From the NCBI GenBank assembly GCA_947460065.1, contig CANHGF010000144.1:1-6563 (forward strand): a stretch of DNA of 6,563 nt, written 5' to 3'. The position numbers were made by a program, and so were the translations under genes. Shown in pieces: positions 6,543-6,563 of the stretch. Under the pieces are notes generated by a model that was not told the DNA's origin, did no database searches, and was given only the letters and a program-made list of their open reading frames with translations. Each line of letters begins with the position of its first letter. The stretch's first letter is position 1. The stretch comes from Comamonadaceae bacterium (GTDB lineage Bacteria > Pseudomonadota > Gammaproteobacteria > Burkholderiales > Burkholderiaceae_C).

Positions 6543-6563
6543 GAGGGTCTCACCGGCCCTGGG

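Overview
The window is GC-rich DNA that most likely comes from a betaproteobacterium of the Burkholderiales, probably Comamonadaceae or a close relative. Three things point there: a Bug/TctC-family solute receptor, a formate--tetrahydrofolate ligase that appears to begin MPSDIEIAQ, and a tRNA-Phe gene with an encoded CCA end. The genus is inference; no 16S or other marker is present.

Layout, left to right. (1) Positions 1-600, plus strand: the C-terminal 199 residues of an NMT1/THI5-like (SsuA-type) ABC-transporter substrate-binding protein, cut by the window edge. (2) Positions 690-3477, minus strand: a two-gene unit. It is transcribed as a Bug/TctC periplasmic solute-binding protein, then, after only 4 bases, a thiamine-diphosphate (TPP)-dependent enzyme of the acetolactate synthase/benzoylformate decarboxylase superfamily. 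The enzyme starts with TTG and looks translationally coupled. (3) Positions 3478-3676: a divergent intergenic region with no convincing promoter or riboswitch. (4) Positions 3677-5350, plus strand: fhs, formate--tetrahydrofolate ligase. (5) Positions 5371-6216, minus strand: a predicted lipoprotein carrying a class I SAM-dependent methyltransferase fold and a C-terminal beta-rich region. (6) Positions 6217-6447: an intergenic stretch with a possible decayed antitoxin fragment and the tRNA terminator. (7) Positions 6448-6523, minus strand: tRNA-Phe(GAA) with a recognisable extended -10 promoter at the right edge.

How the genes fit together. The solute-binding protein and the TPP enzyme probably form one operon. 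A reasonable inference is capture of a small carboxylate and cleavage of a related 2-oxo acid, but the substrate cannot be read from the sequence and no TctA/TctB membrane partner is present. The ABC binding protein points toward this operon from the other side and belongs to a transcription unit outside the window. fhs feeds formate into one-carbon metabolism and stands alone here. The methyltransferase and tRNA-Phe look like independent housekeeping units.

I do not see a complete undescribed multi-gene system. The most unusual items are the methyltransferase with an export/lipidation signal (SAM is a cytoplasmic cofactor), the possible toxin-antitoxin remnant beside tRNA-Phe, a C-A mismatch in the tRNA acceptor stem, and the receptor/TPP-enzyme pairing.
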